From positions 1 to 64,000 of the forward strand of contig SFTJ01000033.1 of NCBI GenBank assembly GCA_004563195.1: a stretch of 64,000 nucleotides of DNA, written 5' to 3'. Origin of the DNA: a bacterium (GTDB lineage: Bacteria > Bacteroidota > Bacteroidia > Bacteroidales > Muribaculaceae). Below the pieces are notes generated by a model that did not search any database, had not been told where the DNA came from, and saw only the letters and a list, made by a program, of their open reading frames with translations. The translations under genes and the position numbers were made by a program. Position 1 is the stretch's first letter; every line of letters begins with the position of its first letter. Of this stretch, positions 25,598 to 35,084 are shown in pieces.

Positions 25598-26923
25598 TTA
25601 GTCGATTTCTTCGTCAGCTTCGTAGCCACCCATTTCGCGCAAAGCGTTCTTGAGCATTACATACTGTTGGAACAGGTGGTTAACAGGCACTTCGTCTTGA
25701 GTGTAGTCGTGCATCGGGCTCTTGAGGAAGAAGCTCAAGAAGCGTTGAGTACCCCAACGGCCGGCGCGAGCAGCGAGGTCGCTAAGCAATACGAGGTCGA
25801 GACACAATGGAGCAGCGAGGATAGAATCGCGGCACAAGAAGTTGATCTTGATTTGCATTGGGTAGCCCATCCAACCGAAGATGTCGATGTTGTCCCAACC
25901 TTCCTTGTTGTCGTTGCGTGGTGGGTAGTAGTTGATGCGCACCTTGTGGTAGTATTGAGTGTCTTCGTCGTTGCCGTGGCCATAGAGGTCGGGTTGAACT
26001 TCAGGAACCAAGATCGATTCGAGAGTCGACAACTTGCTCACTTCCTTAGTGCGGAAGTTAGCCGGTTCGTCGAGCACGAGACCATCGCGGTTGCCAAGGA
26101 TGTTGGTAGAGAACCATCCTGCCAAACCTAAGCAGCGAGTGCCGATGATAGGAGCGAAGCCCGACTTAACGAGAGTTTGACCGGTCTTGAAGTCCTTACC
26201 TGCGATAGGCATTTGAGTCTTTTCGGCGAGTTCCCACATAGCAGGAATGTCGACAGTGGTGTTAGGAGCACCCATGATGAAAGGAGCGCCTTCGCTGAGT
26301 GCAGCATAAGCATAGCACATAGATGGAGCTATGTTTTCGGTATCGTTAGCCTTCATAGCGGCTTCGAGGTCGGCAAGCTTGTAGTGAACGTCCTTGTTAA
26401 CAGGCACATACACTTCGGTAGAAGCAGCCCAAAGCACCACGATGCGGTTTACACCGGTGTTAGCTTTGAATTGGCGAATATCTTCGCGAATTTGCTCGGT
26501 CATGTCCCAGCGATCCTTGCAAGTCTTTACATTGTCGCCGTCGAGACGCTTTGCATAGTTCTTGTCGAAGGCAGCCTTCATAGGAACTATCTTCACGAGT
26601 TCGTCCTTTACGGGCTCTATGTCTTTTTCCTTAAGCACTTCGCAGTTGATGGCGCTTTCGTAAGCGTTAGCAGGGTAAACGTCCCATGCGCCGAACACGA
26701 TGTCGTTAAGGTTAGCGATAGGAACTATGTCCTTGTAGGCAAGATATTTCTTGTCGGCACCGCGGCCTACGCGAATCTTGTCGTATTGAGTCATCGAACC
26801 AACAGGCTTTGCAAGACCCTTGCGTGTCATCAATACACCTGTCATAAAAGTTGAGCTTACTGCTCCTAATCCAACTACGAGAACACCAAGTTTGCCCTCT
26901 GCCGGTTTAACATTAGTTTTCAT
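25598..26923 (-). CDS. ino1: Inositol-3-phosphate synthase
   Basis: Converts glucose-6-phosphate to myo-inositol-3-phosphate with bound NAD. The protein is 441 aa. The NAD-binding loop is LVVGLGAVSSTFMTG (about residues 14-28). Further family blocks are VFGAWDVYPANAYESA, INCEVLKEKD, VVLWAASTEVY, the conserved FIMGAPNTTVDIPAMWELAE region and the catalytic segment AGKDFKTGQT with its Lys. In Bacteroides the enzyme feeds synthesis of phosphatidylinositol and inositol sphingolipids. The lipid-assembly genes found next to it in B. thetaiotaomicron are absent here, so it stands alone. Confidence 0.93.
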   Translation of the reverse strand: MKTNVKPAEGKLGVLVVGLGAVSSTFMTGVLMTRKGLAKPVGSMTQYDKIRVGRGADKKYLAYKDIVPIANLNDIVFGAWDVYPANAYESAINCEVLKEKDIEPVKDELVKIVPMKAAFDKNYAKRLDGDNVKTCKDRWDMTEQIREDIRQFKANTGVNRIVVLWAASTEVYVPVNKDVHYKLADLEAAMKANDTENIAPSMCYAYAALSEGAPFIMGAPNTTVDIPAMWELAEKTQMPIAGKDFKTGQTLVKSGFAPIIGTRCLGLAGWFSTNILGNRDGLVLDEPANFRTKEVSKLSTLESILVPEVQPDLYGHGNDEDTQYYHKVRINYYPPRNDNKEGWDNIDIFGWMGYPMQIKINFLCRDSILAAPLCLDLVLLSDLAARAGRWGTQRFLSFFLKSPMHDYTQDEVPVNHLFQQYVMLKNALREMGGYEADEEID

Positions 26924-27000
26924 ATTTAAAGAAAATATTTGGTTTATTTGTTAAAATTTTACATTTATAGTTTTTGTACTTTGCTCTTCGAAAAGTAGGG

Positions 27001-27008
27001 CAAATGTA
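27001..27008 (-). promoter_or_regulatory. -7 box of the inositol-phosphate synthase gene
   Basis: TACATTTG on the - strand, 77 nt before the start codon. A TTTG at 27024-27027 is closer than the ideal 19-nt spacing. Confidence 0.45.
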
Positions 27009-27256
27009 GACCTAAAAGCTTTACAAAAAAATATTTCATGTTTAATTTATGTTATCGTAAAGTTAAAAGATGTATTTGAGGCTGTAGTTTGGTTAATGTA
27101 TATTGAATTGGCGTGCTTTTATAGGTGTAAATGTAAACTAATGTTAATGCTTGCTCAAAGCAAATTTGCCCAAAATTTCGCATTATTTGGGTGGAAATAA
27201 CTTAATGTGCGTTGGGTATTTAGGGGTGTACTAAAATGCAGTTTATCTTTTGAGTT
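27009..27256. other. AT-rich spacer, no gene seen
   Basis: No conserved protein frame, RNA signature or repeat was found between the inositol-phosphate synthase promoter and the end of yaaA. Confidence 0.6.
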
Positions 27257-27290
27257 GTGAAAAAGTCGCTTTTAGTGTTTATTTTTTCAC
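27257..27290 (-). terminator. Possible terminator overlapping the yaaA stop codon
   Basis: GTGAAAAA pairs with TTTTTCAC across an 18-nt loop; the stop codon of yaaA lies in one arm. The stem is AT-rich, so the call is weak. Confidence 0.35.
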
Positions 27291-28040
27291 AAATACGGGT
27301 CGGTTGGTTTCGCTCAGTTCCGGGCAAAATACGAAGCCTTGATGTTCAAACGAGGTCACATCTTCGGGGTGGCTGATGCGGCGAGTGATGATGTGCCGAG
27401 TCATAGCACCGCGGCAAGTTTTGGCGTGCACTGCCACTATTTTTAGCCTACCGTTTTGCTCGCACAAAAATTGTGGTTGAATCACGCGCAACTCCTTACA
27501 GATGCGTTTCCACTCGAAAAGGTGCTCCATCTCTTCGGTAGCGAGGTGCATCAAGGTTCCGTCGTCGGCTTTCACGGCATCTATGAGGCATTGCGTGAGG
27601 CGGCTGCGCCAAAAGGCAAACATATTAATGCCCTTGGCGGGCTCCAATTCCACGTTGCCCTCCATACGATAGGGGTGAATGAGATCGAGCGGGCGCAGCA
27701 ATCCGTAGAGAAACGAAGTGATGTGCAGGTGATTTTGCGCGAAAAGCATATCGTCGGCCGTGAAGGTATTGGCGCAGAGTCCGCGATAGGCTTGCCCGGT
27801 GTAGGCAAGTATGGCTGGCAGGAGTTCTTCGTTGCGGAAGAAATTGGCATACCGGCTGCGAGTGGTGGCAGCAATCGATGTGGAGCAATGCATCATCTGA
27901 GCCACTTCACTTACCGAATAGTTCATCATAGCGAGGGCGAATTGTCGTGCCTCAGCTTCAAATCGTGGTTTGCTCACCGTGGGCGCTTCGATTTTGGTGC
28001 TCGAAGTCATAGTTTTTGCGCATGCCAGTAGTATCTGCAT
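27279..28040 (-). CDS. yaaA: Peroxide stress protein YaaA (UPF0246)
   Basis: YaaA lowers free intracellular iron during hydrogen peroxide stress and has a DNA-binding fold. The 253-aa protein shows family blocks: MQILLACAKTM at the N-terminus (the family usually has LLSPAKT), ALAYTGQAYRGL-like AILAYTGQAYRGL near residues 78-90, ITSFLYGLLRPLDLIHPYRMEG (a hallmark of the family) and the C-terminal ARGAMTR/I-like CRGAMTRHII. It is monocistronic, with a -7 box 43 nt upstream. Confidence 0.93.
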   Translation of the reverse strand: MQILLACAKTMTSSTKIEAPTVSKPRFEAEARQFALAMMNYSVSEVAQMMHCSTSIAATTRSRYANFFRNEELLPAILAYTGQAYRGLCANTFTADDMLFAQNHLHITSFLYGLLRPLDLIHPYRMEGNVELEPAKGINMFAFWRSRLTQCLIDAVKADDGTLMHLATEEMEHLFEWKRICKELRVIQPQFLCEQNGRLKIVAVHAKTCRGAMTRHIITRRISHPEDVTSFEHQGFVFCPELSETNRPVFVKK

Positions 28041-28083
28041 CTCTATATATAATAATGTGTAGTTGTTAATATTTCTCCGGCTG

Positions 28084-28091
28084 CAAATTTA
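28084..28091 (-). promoter_or_regulatory. -7 box of yaaA
   Basis: TAAATTTG on the - strand, 43 nt before the start codon. Confidence 0.55.
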
Positions 28092-28257
28092 GATATTTTC
28101 TTTCGATTATAGGATAGCAGATACTCATGAGGCTGTAAAATTTTGTGCGAAAAATGGCTTAAATGCCCGTCAGAAGGCTGTTTTATGCGTTATTTGGTGG
28201 CAAAAATCGGAAAAAATGGGTAGAAATATAAAAAATGTTGAAAATTAGTTGATTATA

Positions 28258-28289
28258 TTGCGATATTTTTAATTTTTTGATTATCTTTA
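28258..28289 (+). promoter_or_regulatory. Promoter of the H1-like gene
   Basis: TTGC, about 20 nt, then TATCTTTA, one base off TAnnTTTG. The start codon follows 40 nt later. Confidence 0.5.
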
Positions 28290-28329
28290 CACCGATTATT
28301 ATTAAAAACCTTTTAAAAACGGAACAACG

Positions 28330-28509
28330 ATGAAAGAACTAGTTGAACAAATCGCTGCTACTTACGCAGAATTTTTGAAGGACGCAACTGCACAGCTTGA
28401 AAATGGTAACAAGGCTGCTGGTACACGTGCTCGCAAGGCTTCACTTGCTATCGAAAAGGCAATGAAGGAATTCCGTAAGGCATCTTTGGAAGCTGCTGCT
28501 AAGAAGTGA
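28330..28509 (+). CDS. Histone H1-like small protein
   Basis: A 59-aa basic protein. It begins MKELVEQIAATYAEFLKDA, a helical segment, and continues into an Ala/Lys/Arg-rich part (NKAAGTRARKASLAIEKAMK) ending EAAAKK. This is the compact histone H1-like (Hc1-type) protein widespread in Bacteroidales, thought to bind and compact DNA. It has a promoter upstream and a strong terminator just downstream, so it is a free-standing gene. Codons such as GCT, AAG and GAA dominate, as in the strongly expressed PUL 1 susC gene, which fits an abundant protein. Confidence 0.88.
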   Translation: MKELVEQIAATYAEFLKDATAQLENGNKAAGTRARKASLAIEKAMKEFRKASLEAAAKK

Positions 28510-28541
28510 TTGCTTTTTAGAAAGTGCTACAAATGTATAAT

Positions 28542-28579
28542 GAAGGACTATCGAGATGTGGTAGCCCTTCGTTTTTTTT
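28542..28579 (+). terminator. Terminator of the H1-like gene
   Basis: GAAGG-A-CTA pairs with TAG-C-CCTTC around a loop, followed by GTTTTTTTTA. It sits about 30 bp after the stop codon. Confidence 0.8.
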
Positions 28580-29012
28580 AGTTTTGCATGTGAAATCCCG
28601 GATTATCGTAAACTCGCTGAGAATTGCGTATTTTGGAGCCACTTGATAGTTTGATCGAAATTTTCGATTCTCGCGCAGTTTGTGGAAACGCCCGGTATTG
28701 TCCGTATAGCCCACTCGGAGGCTACATTCCTTGCCGGAGCACTATTGTAGGCAACTGTGTATGGTAAGGGGGCTGCTTTGTGAGTGTCTGAAGCGCGAAG
28801 GTGGTAGAAATTTCGTAATATATATCGAAATGGCTTATATAGCGCCGTATGTCGATTGGGTTAATAGAATGAAAAATATTAATATGTGTAAGTATATAGG
28901 CTGTATCCTTATTCATTTATCGTTTTTAATGTCTTGAAGTAAACAAATTGTGCAAAAAATATGTGTGTTAATTACAATTAGATAATAAAAATAGCGATTT
29001 TTGTTACAATTG

Positions 29013-29237
29013 TTGGATTGAAACGGCAAAATAGTTGTAAATTTGGATAGTCCGGGCGCGAAAATGTTAATTGTTGTTTAGTTAAATTGTCCTCTTTGTT
29101 AACACTTTTCTGTTATCGGTTGATGCTGAAGTGTTTCGAAATGTAAAAATTGTAGCGCAAAATGAGCGAACCGGGGTTAATTGTAAGAAAACCACTTATA
29201 AATATCTGATTATCAGCGATAAGTGTATGAGCTTTTT
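29013..29237 (+). ncRNA. Possible small RNA upstream of PUL 1
   Basis: A TAAATTTG box (29038-29045) with TTGG about 21 nt upstream could start a transcript. CACTTAT (29193-29199) pairs with ATAAGTG (29219-29225), with an inner CTGA-TTA-TCAG hairpin, and a TTTTT run follows 7 nt later. Together they would define a transcript of about 185 nt. There is no sequence family match, so this is weak. Confidence 0.25.
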
Positions 29238-29399
29238 ACTTACCCTTTTGTTTGGGTGCTGCCGATATAGTGAAATGAGGTAAGAAATTGAAATGTTTTT
29301 TGTTGTCCGGTGTTTCGAATTGAAACGAATTTGGCTTAATGGTATAATCGTTTTAATGTTAATCTTTAGATTTTTTATGAGTGATTGCAAAATTTTGTG

Positions 29400-29407
29400 T
29401 AAATTTG
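29400..29407 (+). promoter_or_regulatory. -7 box of PUL 1
   Basis: TAAATTTG, 103 nt before the susC start. No matching TTTG at the right distance was found upstream, which may mean the promoter depends on an activator. Confidence 0.5.
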
Positions 29408-29510
29408 CCGACAATGTTTAGTGTATGTTTTCGCATGATAAATGAACACGAAACAAACAGAGAAAAGAGAAATAAAATAAATATTTTGTCTAATTATTAT
29501 TAATTAAGGT

Positions 29511-32489
29511 ATGAAAAAGCTGTTATTTATTATGGTCGCTATGTGTGCCATACTTTTCCCGGCTCTTGCTGAGGCAAAGGTAGTGAATGGTACAGTAGTT
29601 GACTCAGAGACAGGCGAACCTCTTGTTGGAGCATCAGTTCTTCCAATCGGATCAACTAACGGTACATCAACCGACTTCGACGGAAAGTTCTCATTCAACG
29701 TGCCTGACTATGTAAAGCAACTTAAGATTAGCTACGTAGGTTACGAAGAACAGACAGTTGCTGCAGGTCAGAACGTAGTAGTAAAACTCGTTTCGGATGA
29801 AAACGTGCTGCAAGACCTCGTTGTAACCGGTTATGGTTCAGGTAAGAAAGCCGGTTCTGTGGTAGGTGCTGTGACCGTTGTAGGCGAAAAGCAATTCGAA
29901 AAGATTACTACCGCAAACTTCACTGATGCACTTCAAGGACAGGTATCAGGTCTTTCGGTATTGTCGGGCTCAGGTGACCCATCGAAGTCGGCTTCTATCC
30001 GTCTTCGTGGTGTAAACTCTATTGAGGCCGGTGTTACTCCTTTGTACATCCTTGATGGTGCTCCTATTTCGTCTTCGGTGTTCAACACTTTGAACCCTTC
30101 CGACATCGAAAGCATCAGTGTATTGAAGGATGCTGCTTCTACTTCTATCTACGGTTCTCGTGCTGCTAACGGTGTTATCGTAATTACCTCTAAGAAAGGT
30201 CGTTATGGCGAAAACGCTAAGGTTAACATCCGCGCACAATATGGTTTCTCTCAGATGGTTGACGACCAACAGGATATGATGAACTCTGCACAATATGTAA
30301 AGTTCCGCGATATGATTGGCGTGCCTGTAACCGACGAAGTTCGCAAACTCGTAGAACGTTATGGCATCAGCACTAATTGGCGTGATGTAATCTTCAATAG
30401 CAGCGCTCCTACTTACACTCTCGACGCTTCTATTCAAGGTGGTACTGCCAACACTTCTTACTATGTTTCGGTTAACCACCACGAACAAAAAGGTATTATC
30501 GAACAATCAGGTATGCGCCGCGAATCTATTCGCTTCAACTTCGATTCTAAGATTAAGAATTGGTTGAAGGTGGGTTTGAGCTCTAACCTCGGTTTCTCGA
30601 AGTACGACCAAAACAACGAAATCGAATCTTCTTCGATTTATGGTACCAACCCTGCATTCTTTGCTCGTAAGGCATTACCATTCGATGCACCTTATTATTA
30701 TACAATCGAAAACGATAAGGTCGTTTGGGGTGAAAAGGCTCAATATTTGAAGTATACAGGTTCTACAACTCCTGAATTCGTTAACTCGATGCGTGACGTT
30801 TTCCGTCGCAACGTAACAGCTAACGTTAACCTCTATGAGCAAATCCAACCAATCAAGGGTCTTACTATCCGTGCTCAACAGGCTGTTGACGCTTACGACT
30901 ACACCGTCGAAAACGAAGGCTTCCCATACGCTACATTCTATACTCCTATGGGTAGCAAGGTAACTGGTCGTGACGGTTATGCTCAAAAGACCTTCTCTCG
31001 TTACTATCAATTCACTTACACCAACACAGCTGAATATAAGTTCAACATTGCTAACGATCACCACTTCACTGTACTTCTCGGTGAAGAATCTATCATCAGC
31101 AAGAGTTCAGGCTTCGGTGTATTTACCGATGGTCACACCGATATTCGCCAATTGCGTCTCGACCAAGGTGTTAACGTTTCTATCAGCGACATCTCGGACA
31201 GCCGCAGCGAAACAGCGTTCAACTCTTACTTCTTAAATCTTAACTACGACTGGAACGAAAAGTACTACCTCGACGCTACAGTACGTCGCGACGGTAGCTC
31301 TAAGTTCGCTCCCGACACCCGTTGGGCTACTTTCTGGTCGGTAGGTGCTATGTGGAATATCTACAAGGAGAAATTCATGAACGAAATCGACTGGATCAAT
31401 GCTCTTTCTTTGAAAGTTAGCTACGGTACCACCGGTAACTCTTCAATCAGCAACTATGCATTCTACGGCCTTCTCGGTTCGGGTAACCCATACAACGGAC
31501 AAGGTACTATCGGTATCAGCCAGCCTTCGAACTACAACTTGACTTGGGAAACCGTTAAATCGTTCGACGTAGGTATCTCAACTCGTTTGTTCGACCGTTT
31601 GAACCTCAACGTAGACTTCTACGACAAGCGCACAGAAAACATGCTTCTCAGCATTCCTTACTCTTACACCACAGGTTACTCGAGCGGTTTAGGTAACATC
31701 GGCTCGATGGCTAACACCGGTGTGGATATCGACGTAAAGGTTGACATCCTTCAAGGTAAGGACTACTACTGGAACTTCCGTGCAAACTTCAACTACAACG
31801 ACGACCGCATCACCAAGCTCTTCAACGGCCGCGACGAATTTACTTTGGCTGACTACGGTTTGCAATACAAGGTAGGTCACTCATCAGGTGAATTCTGGCA
31901 GGTGCGCTACGCAGGTGTTGACCCACGCGACGGTAAGCAAATGTGGTATACTAAGGACAACAACTTGACCAAGGAATTCAACGAAGAACGCGACGCTCTC
32001 CTTGTAGGCAAGAGTATGTTCGCTCCGTTGACCGGTGGTTTTGGTACTGAAGCAGGTTGGAAGGGCATCGCAGTAGGTGCCGACTTTACATGGGCAGGCG
32101 AAAAGTACTTGTATAACAACGACAACTACTTTATCGAAAACACAGCTCGTGCTACTTCGATGAACCAAACTACTCGCATGCTCAACGTATGGACTACCCC
32201 TGGTCAGGTAACTGACATCCCTGCATATGGTGAAGCTATCCAATTCGACGATCACATGCTCGAAAACGCTTCATTCCTCCGTTTGAAGAAAGTGACTGTT
32301 CAATACACTTTGCCTTCATTCCTCACCAAGAAGGCCGGTATCGAACGTGCTAACTTCTTCTTCGTAGGACGTAACTTGTGGACATTGACCGAATACACCG
32401 GCTATGACCCGGAACCGGACACAAACCTTGTACACTTCAACTATCCTAACACTAAGCAATACGTATTTGGTGTAGAAGTAACATTCTAA
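29511..32489 (+). CDS. SusC/RagA-family TonB-dependent transporter, PUL 1
   Basis: Outer-membrane TonB-dependent importer that works with the SusD lipoprotein downstream. The 992-aa protein has a signal peptide (about residues 1-22), a carboxypeptidase-regulatory-like domain (about 23-98, VNGTVVDSETGEPLVGASV), a TonB box region (LQDLVVTGYG), a plug (about 105-215, with IRLRGVNSIEAG and LYILDGAPI), then a 22-strand barrel ending in Phe. There is no STN domain, so it is not expected to signal to an anti-sigma factor. Codons are strongly biased to GCT, GGT and AAC-type choices, unlike most of the window, which suggests high expression. The substrate is unknown. Confidence 0.96.
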   Translation: MKKLLFIMVAMCAILFPALAEAKVVNGTVVDSETGEPLVGASVLPIGSTNGTSTDFDGKFSFNVPDYVKQLKISYVGYEEQTVAAGQNVVVKLVSDENVLQDLVVTGYGSGKKAGSVVGAVTVVGEKQFEKITTANFTDALQGQVSGLSVLSGSGDPSKSASIRLRGVNSIEAGVTPLYILDGAPISSSVFNTLNPSDIESISVLKDAASTSIYGSRAANGVIVITSKKGRYGENAKVNIRAQYGFSQMVDDQQDMMNSAQYVKFRDMIGVPVTDEVRKLVERYGISTNWRDVIFNSSAPTYTLDASIQGGTANTSYYVSVNHHEQKGIIEQSGMRRESIRFNFDSKIKNWLKVGLSSNLGFSKYDQNNEIESSSIYGTNPAFFARKALPFDAPYYYTIENDKVVWGEKAQYLKYTGSTTPEFVNSMRDVFRRNVTANVNLYEQIQPIKGLTIRAQQAVDAYDYTVENEGFPYATFYTPMGSKVTGRDGYAQKTFSRYYQFTYTNTAEYKFNIANDHHFTVLLGEESIISKSSGFGVFTDGHTDIRQLRLDQGVNVSISDISDSRSETAFNSYFLNLNYDWNEKYYLDATVRRDGSSKFAPDTRWATFWSVGAMWNIYKEKFMNEIDWINALSLKVSYGTTGNSSISNYAFYGLLGSGNPYNGQGTIGISQPSNYNLTWETVKSFDVGISTRLFDRLNLNVDFYDKRTENMLLSIPYSYTTGYSSGLGNIGSMANTGVDIDVKVDILQGKDYYWNFRANFNYNDDRITKLFNGRDEFTLADYGLQYKVGHSSGEFWQVRYAGVDPRDGKQMWYTKDNNLTKEFNEERDALLVGKSMFAPLTGGFGTEAGWKGIAVGADFTWAGEKYLYNNDNYFIENTARATSMNQTTRMLNVWTTPGQVTDIPAYGEAIQFDDHMLENASFLRLKKVTVQYTLPSFLTKKAGIERANFFFVGRNLWTLTEYTGYDPEPDTNLVHFNYPNTKQYVFGVEVTF

Positions 32490-32512
32490 TTTTAATAGGA
32501 GGATTATACATT

Positions 32513-34042
32513 ATGAAAAAGATATTTTTAGCATTATTATTGGTGTGCTCGGTTTTGACATCTTGCGATATGGATAAGAGACCATGGGGCTCACTTGATG
32601 ACGTGACCGGTGTACAGAACGTTAACGACATATATCGTTATCGCAACAACTTCTACAACGTTCTTAAGTCGGTAAACTCTGGTTGGTATTTTGCATATCC
32701 CGATATCCAGATGGACCAATTCATGGGTATCATCAGCAACGGTAACCGTGTTGGTACTCTCTCTAATGGTATCTTCGACTCAGGCGATGGCGACATCGAA
32801 GCTTACTGGGCTAACTGCTATAGCCGCATCGCTTCGATTAACTTCATCATTCCTAAGATTGAATCTATGATTGAAAGCGGCGAGTTTGAAGGTGAAGACC
32901 TTTACCAACTCAAGCGCTACCTCGGCGAGGCTAAGTTCTGCCGCGCTTATCAATACTGGATGCTTGCCGACAAGTTTATGGAAAACTACAGCAAGGTCGG
33001 TGGTAGCACTGCAGCTAAGGGTCTTCCTTTGGTTACTGAATACAACCCAACCGGTGAAACCGACAAGTATCCCGGCCGCAGCACTCAGGACGAAACTTAT
33101 GCTCTTATCAATAAGGACCTCGACGAAGCTTACGCTGCTTTGAAGGAATTCGAAGGCTCTGAAGCTTCTGATGCTAAGGATAACCTCAAGCCTATGGCTA
33201 CTTACCTCTCTTCTTGGGCTGTAGTGGCTATGCAAGCTCGTGTGGCTCTTCTCAAGGGCGACTATCAAACCGCTTACAACAAGGCTTCGCAAGTTATCGA
33301 CAGCAAGGTTTACACTTTGACCGACATCGATGGCCTCGAAGACCTCTGGGTTAACGATACAAGTAAGGAAATCATCTTCCGCCCATTCTGCTCTACCGAC
33401 GAACTTCCAAACTCTACCGGTGGCTACTACTTGGGTACCGATAAGAAGACTGCCGACTACATTCCTACTGCCGATGTTCTCTACTCTGTAGCCGATACCG
33501 ACGCTCGTTGGGGCTACTTCTTCGGCGTTATGAAGATTGAAGTTGAAGGTAGCCCTTATCCTTGCTACGTATTCACCAAGTTCTCAGGTAACCCTGTGCT
33601 TCAAAAGACTTCTACTCCCAACTTTATGCACTATCCAAAGGTGTTCCGCTTGAGCGAAATGTACCTTATCGCTGCTGAAGCAGGATCGTACTGCAATGTA
33701 GAAGGTGGTAGCAAGTATTTGCAAGAATTTTTGAAGAATCGTTATGTAGGTTACGATGCAGATGGTCAGTTCTCTCAAAAGGCATTGTTCGAAAATGCAG
33801 TTGCAGAGCGTAGCATCGAACTCATTGGCGAAGGTACTCGTTTGAGCGACTTGCGTCGTTGGGGTAAGGAATTTACTCGTAACATCGATTACTCGAATGT
33901 CAATCCAAGTCTTAATGGCGTGATTGTATCTCTTGGCAACGTGCACTACGCAGCCGATGACCGTCGTTTCGTATGGCCAATCCCATCAACTGAAATCGAA
34001 AACAATCCTCAGTTGGTTGGTCAACAGAACCCGGGTTATTAA
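32513..34042 (+). CDS. SusD/RagB-family lipoprotein, PUL 1
   Basis: Surface lipoprotein that caps the SusC channel and binds substrate. The 509-aa protein has a lipoprotein signal with Cys19 (SVLTSCDMDK). Helical TPR repeats typical of SusD follow: AYWANCYSRIASINFIIPK, LGEAKFCRAYQYWMLADKF and LSSWAVVAMQARVALLKGDY. The C-terminal block FRLSEMYLIAAEAG and the RRWGKEF region are also classical. It starts 23 bp after susC. It shares the same expressed-gene codon bias as its partner. Confidence 0.96.
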   Translation: MKKIFLALLLVCSVLTSCDMDKRPWGSLDDVTGVQNVNDIYRYRNNFYNVLKSVNSGWYFAYPDIQMDQFMGIISNGNRVGTLSNGIFDSGDGDIEAYWANCYSRIASINFIIPKIESMIESGEFEGEDLYQLKRYLGEAKFCRAYQYWMLADKFMENYSKVGGSTAAKGLPLVTEYNPTGETDKYPGRSTQDETYALINKDLDEAYAALKEFEGSEASDAKDNLKPMATYLSSWAVVAMQARVALLKGDYQTAYNKASQVIDSKVYTLTDIDGLEDLWVNDTSKEIIFRPFCSTDELPNSTGGYYLGTDKKTADYIPTADVLYSVADTDARWGYFFGVMKIEVEGSPYPCYVFTKFSGNPVLQKTSTPNFMHYPKVFRLSEMYLIAAEAGSYCNVEGGSKYLQEFLKNRYVGYDADGQFSQKALFENAVAERSIELIGEGTRLSDLRRWGKEFTRNIDYSNVNPSLNGVIVSLGNVHYAADDRRFVWPIPSTEIENNPQLVGQQNPGY

Positions 34043-34077
34043 TTCGTTATTAATTTGTTAAAAAATCATCCTACATT

Positions 34078-35010
34078 ATGAAAATCAATAAATTAGCATA
34101 TGCACTTTGCGCAGTCCTTACATTGGGTTTGGCATCTTGCTCAAACGAAAATGAATGGGATGAAGATGCAAACACCTCTTCAGCAACAACTGTAGAGTTT
34201 GCCGATGCCCAATTGACTATTAAGGAAAATAAGGGTATCGCTAAGATTCCGGTAGTGTGCACAGGTGAGCAAAACGGTCGCGTTTCTATCACAGTGAAGT
34301 GCGAACCAATAGCAGCTTCTGCCGATAATGAGTCGGCTATCGAAGACACTCACTACATCGTGACTTCTAAGACTATCAACATCGGTTCTGAAACTCAAGA
34401 AGCTTTCGTTGAAATCAACACTGTTGATGATGCTGATATCAATACCAACCGTATGTTTAAGATTACCATAACCGAAGTAAATGGTGCTAAGCTCGGCACT
34501 AACGCTTCTTGCGTGGTTACTCTTAAGGACAACGACTCTGCATTCTACGAAAAGCTTCAAGGTAAGTGGAAGATGACAGTCTATGATTACTTCGATAAAG
34601 TAGATGTTGAATGGGACGTTAACATTGTTGGTTACGATGAAGGTGAAGAAGGTTATAACAAAGTTCTTTACATTATCGGTATCAATGGCGTTAACTATGC
34701 TGAGGCTCAACTCAACTACTACTACGATTTGACCACTAAGACCGGTTATGTAGAAATACCATTTGGCAGCTTCTGTGCTGAAAATCTTAACTTCGGTGGT
34801 GATTATGGTGTTTGCTCTATCTACATCTATGGTGTATCGGGCGGTTATGTCGTACAAGATGGTGGTTTGGTAGGTAATTGGAGTGATGACTTCAATGCTA
34901 TCACATTCCCCGACAAGGATACTCGTCTCCATGGCTTGTTACGCAAGGCTGACGGTACTCAAACCACTGCAAGCTGGTTCGGCTTCTCTGATGTACGTTT
35001 GGAACGCTAA
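34078..35010 (+). CDS. PUL 1 surface lipoprotein with Calx-beta-like domain
   Basis: A 310-aa lipoprotein (Cys near residue 21, LGLASCSNEN). About residues 40-155 look like a Calx-beta-type beta-sandwich (IKENKGIAKIPVVCTGEQNG, ending in VTLKDND). About 160-310 form a second beta-rich domain starting LQGKWKMTVYDYFDKVD, similar to lipocalin-like folds. It sits 35 bp after susD and closes the operon before a strong terminator. The position is that of a surface glycan- or peptide-binding protein (SusE/F-like in role), but no specific substrate can be inferred. Confidence 0.75.
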   Translation: MKINKLAYALCAVLTLGLASCSNENEWDEDANTSSATTVEFADAQLTIKENKGIAKIPVVCTGEQNGRVSITVKCEPIAASADNESAIEDTHYIVTSKTINIGSETQEAFVEINTVDDADINTNRMFKITITEVNGAKLGTNASCVVTLKDNDSAFYEKLQGKWKMTVYDYFDKVDVEWDVNIVGYDEGEEGYNKVLYIIGINGVNYAEAQLNYYYDLTTKTGYVEIPFGSFCAENLNFGGDYGVCSIYIYGVSGGYVVQDGGLVGNWSDDFNAITFPDKDTRLHGLLRKADGTQTTASWFGFSDVRLER

Positions 35011-35051
35011 TAGCGAGTTAGAAAAACATTATCTAACTACTTGAAATAATC

Positions 35052-35084
35052 TCGGGGCGGATGATTCAAAATCATCCGCCCCGA
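35052..35084 (+). terminator. Terminator of PUL 1
   Basis: A long perfect inverted repeat, TCGGGGCGGATGATT pairing with AATCATCCGCCCCGA, lies about 40 bp after the last gene. The T-run is weak (TTGCGTTATTTTG). Confidence 0.7.

Larger units (their letters stand above)
28580..29510 (+). other. Long AT-rich region upstream of PUL 1
   Basis: About 0.9 kb without a supported gene. Short frames on both strands near 28720-28940 overlap each other and resemble nothing. The region holds the PUL 1 -7 box (29400-29407) and a possible separate transcription unit (29013-29237). Confidence 0.6.

Noticed and set aside
28722..28937. Two overlapping short frames on opposite strands in the PUL 1 upstream region
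   Set aside because: They overlap each other, lack promoters or family patterns, and lie in AT-rich DNA where such frames are frequent by chance.
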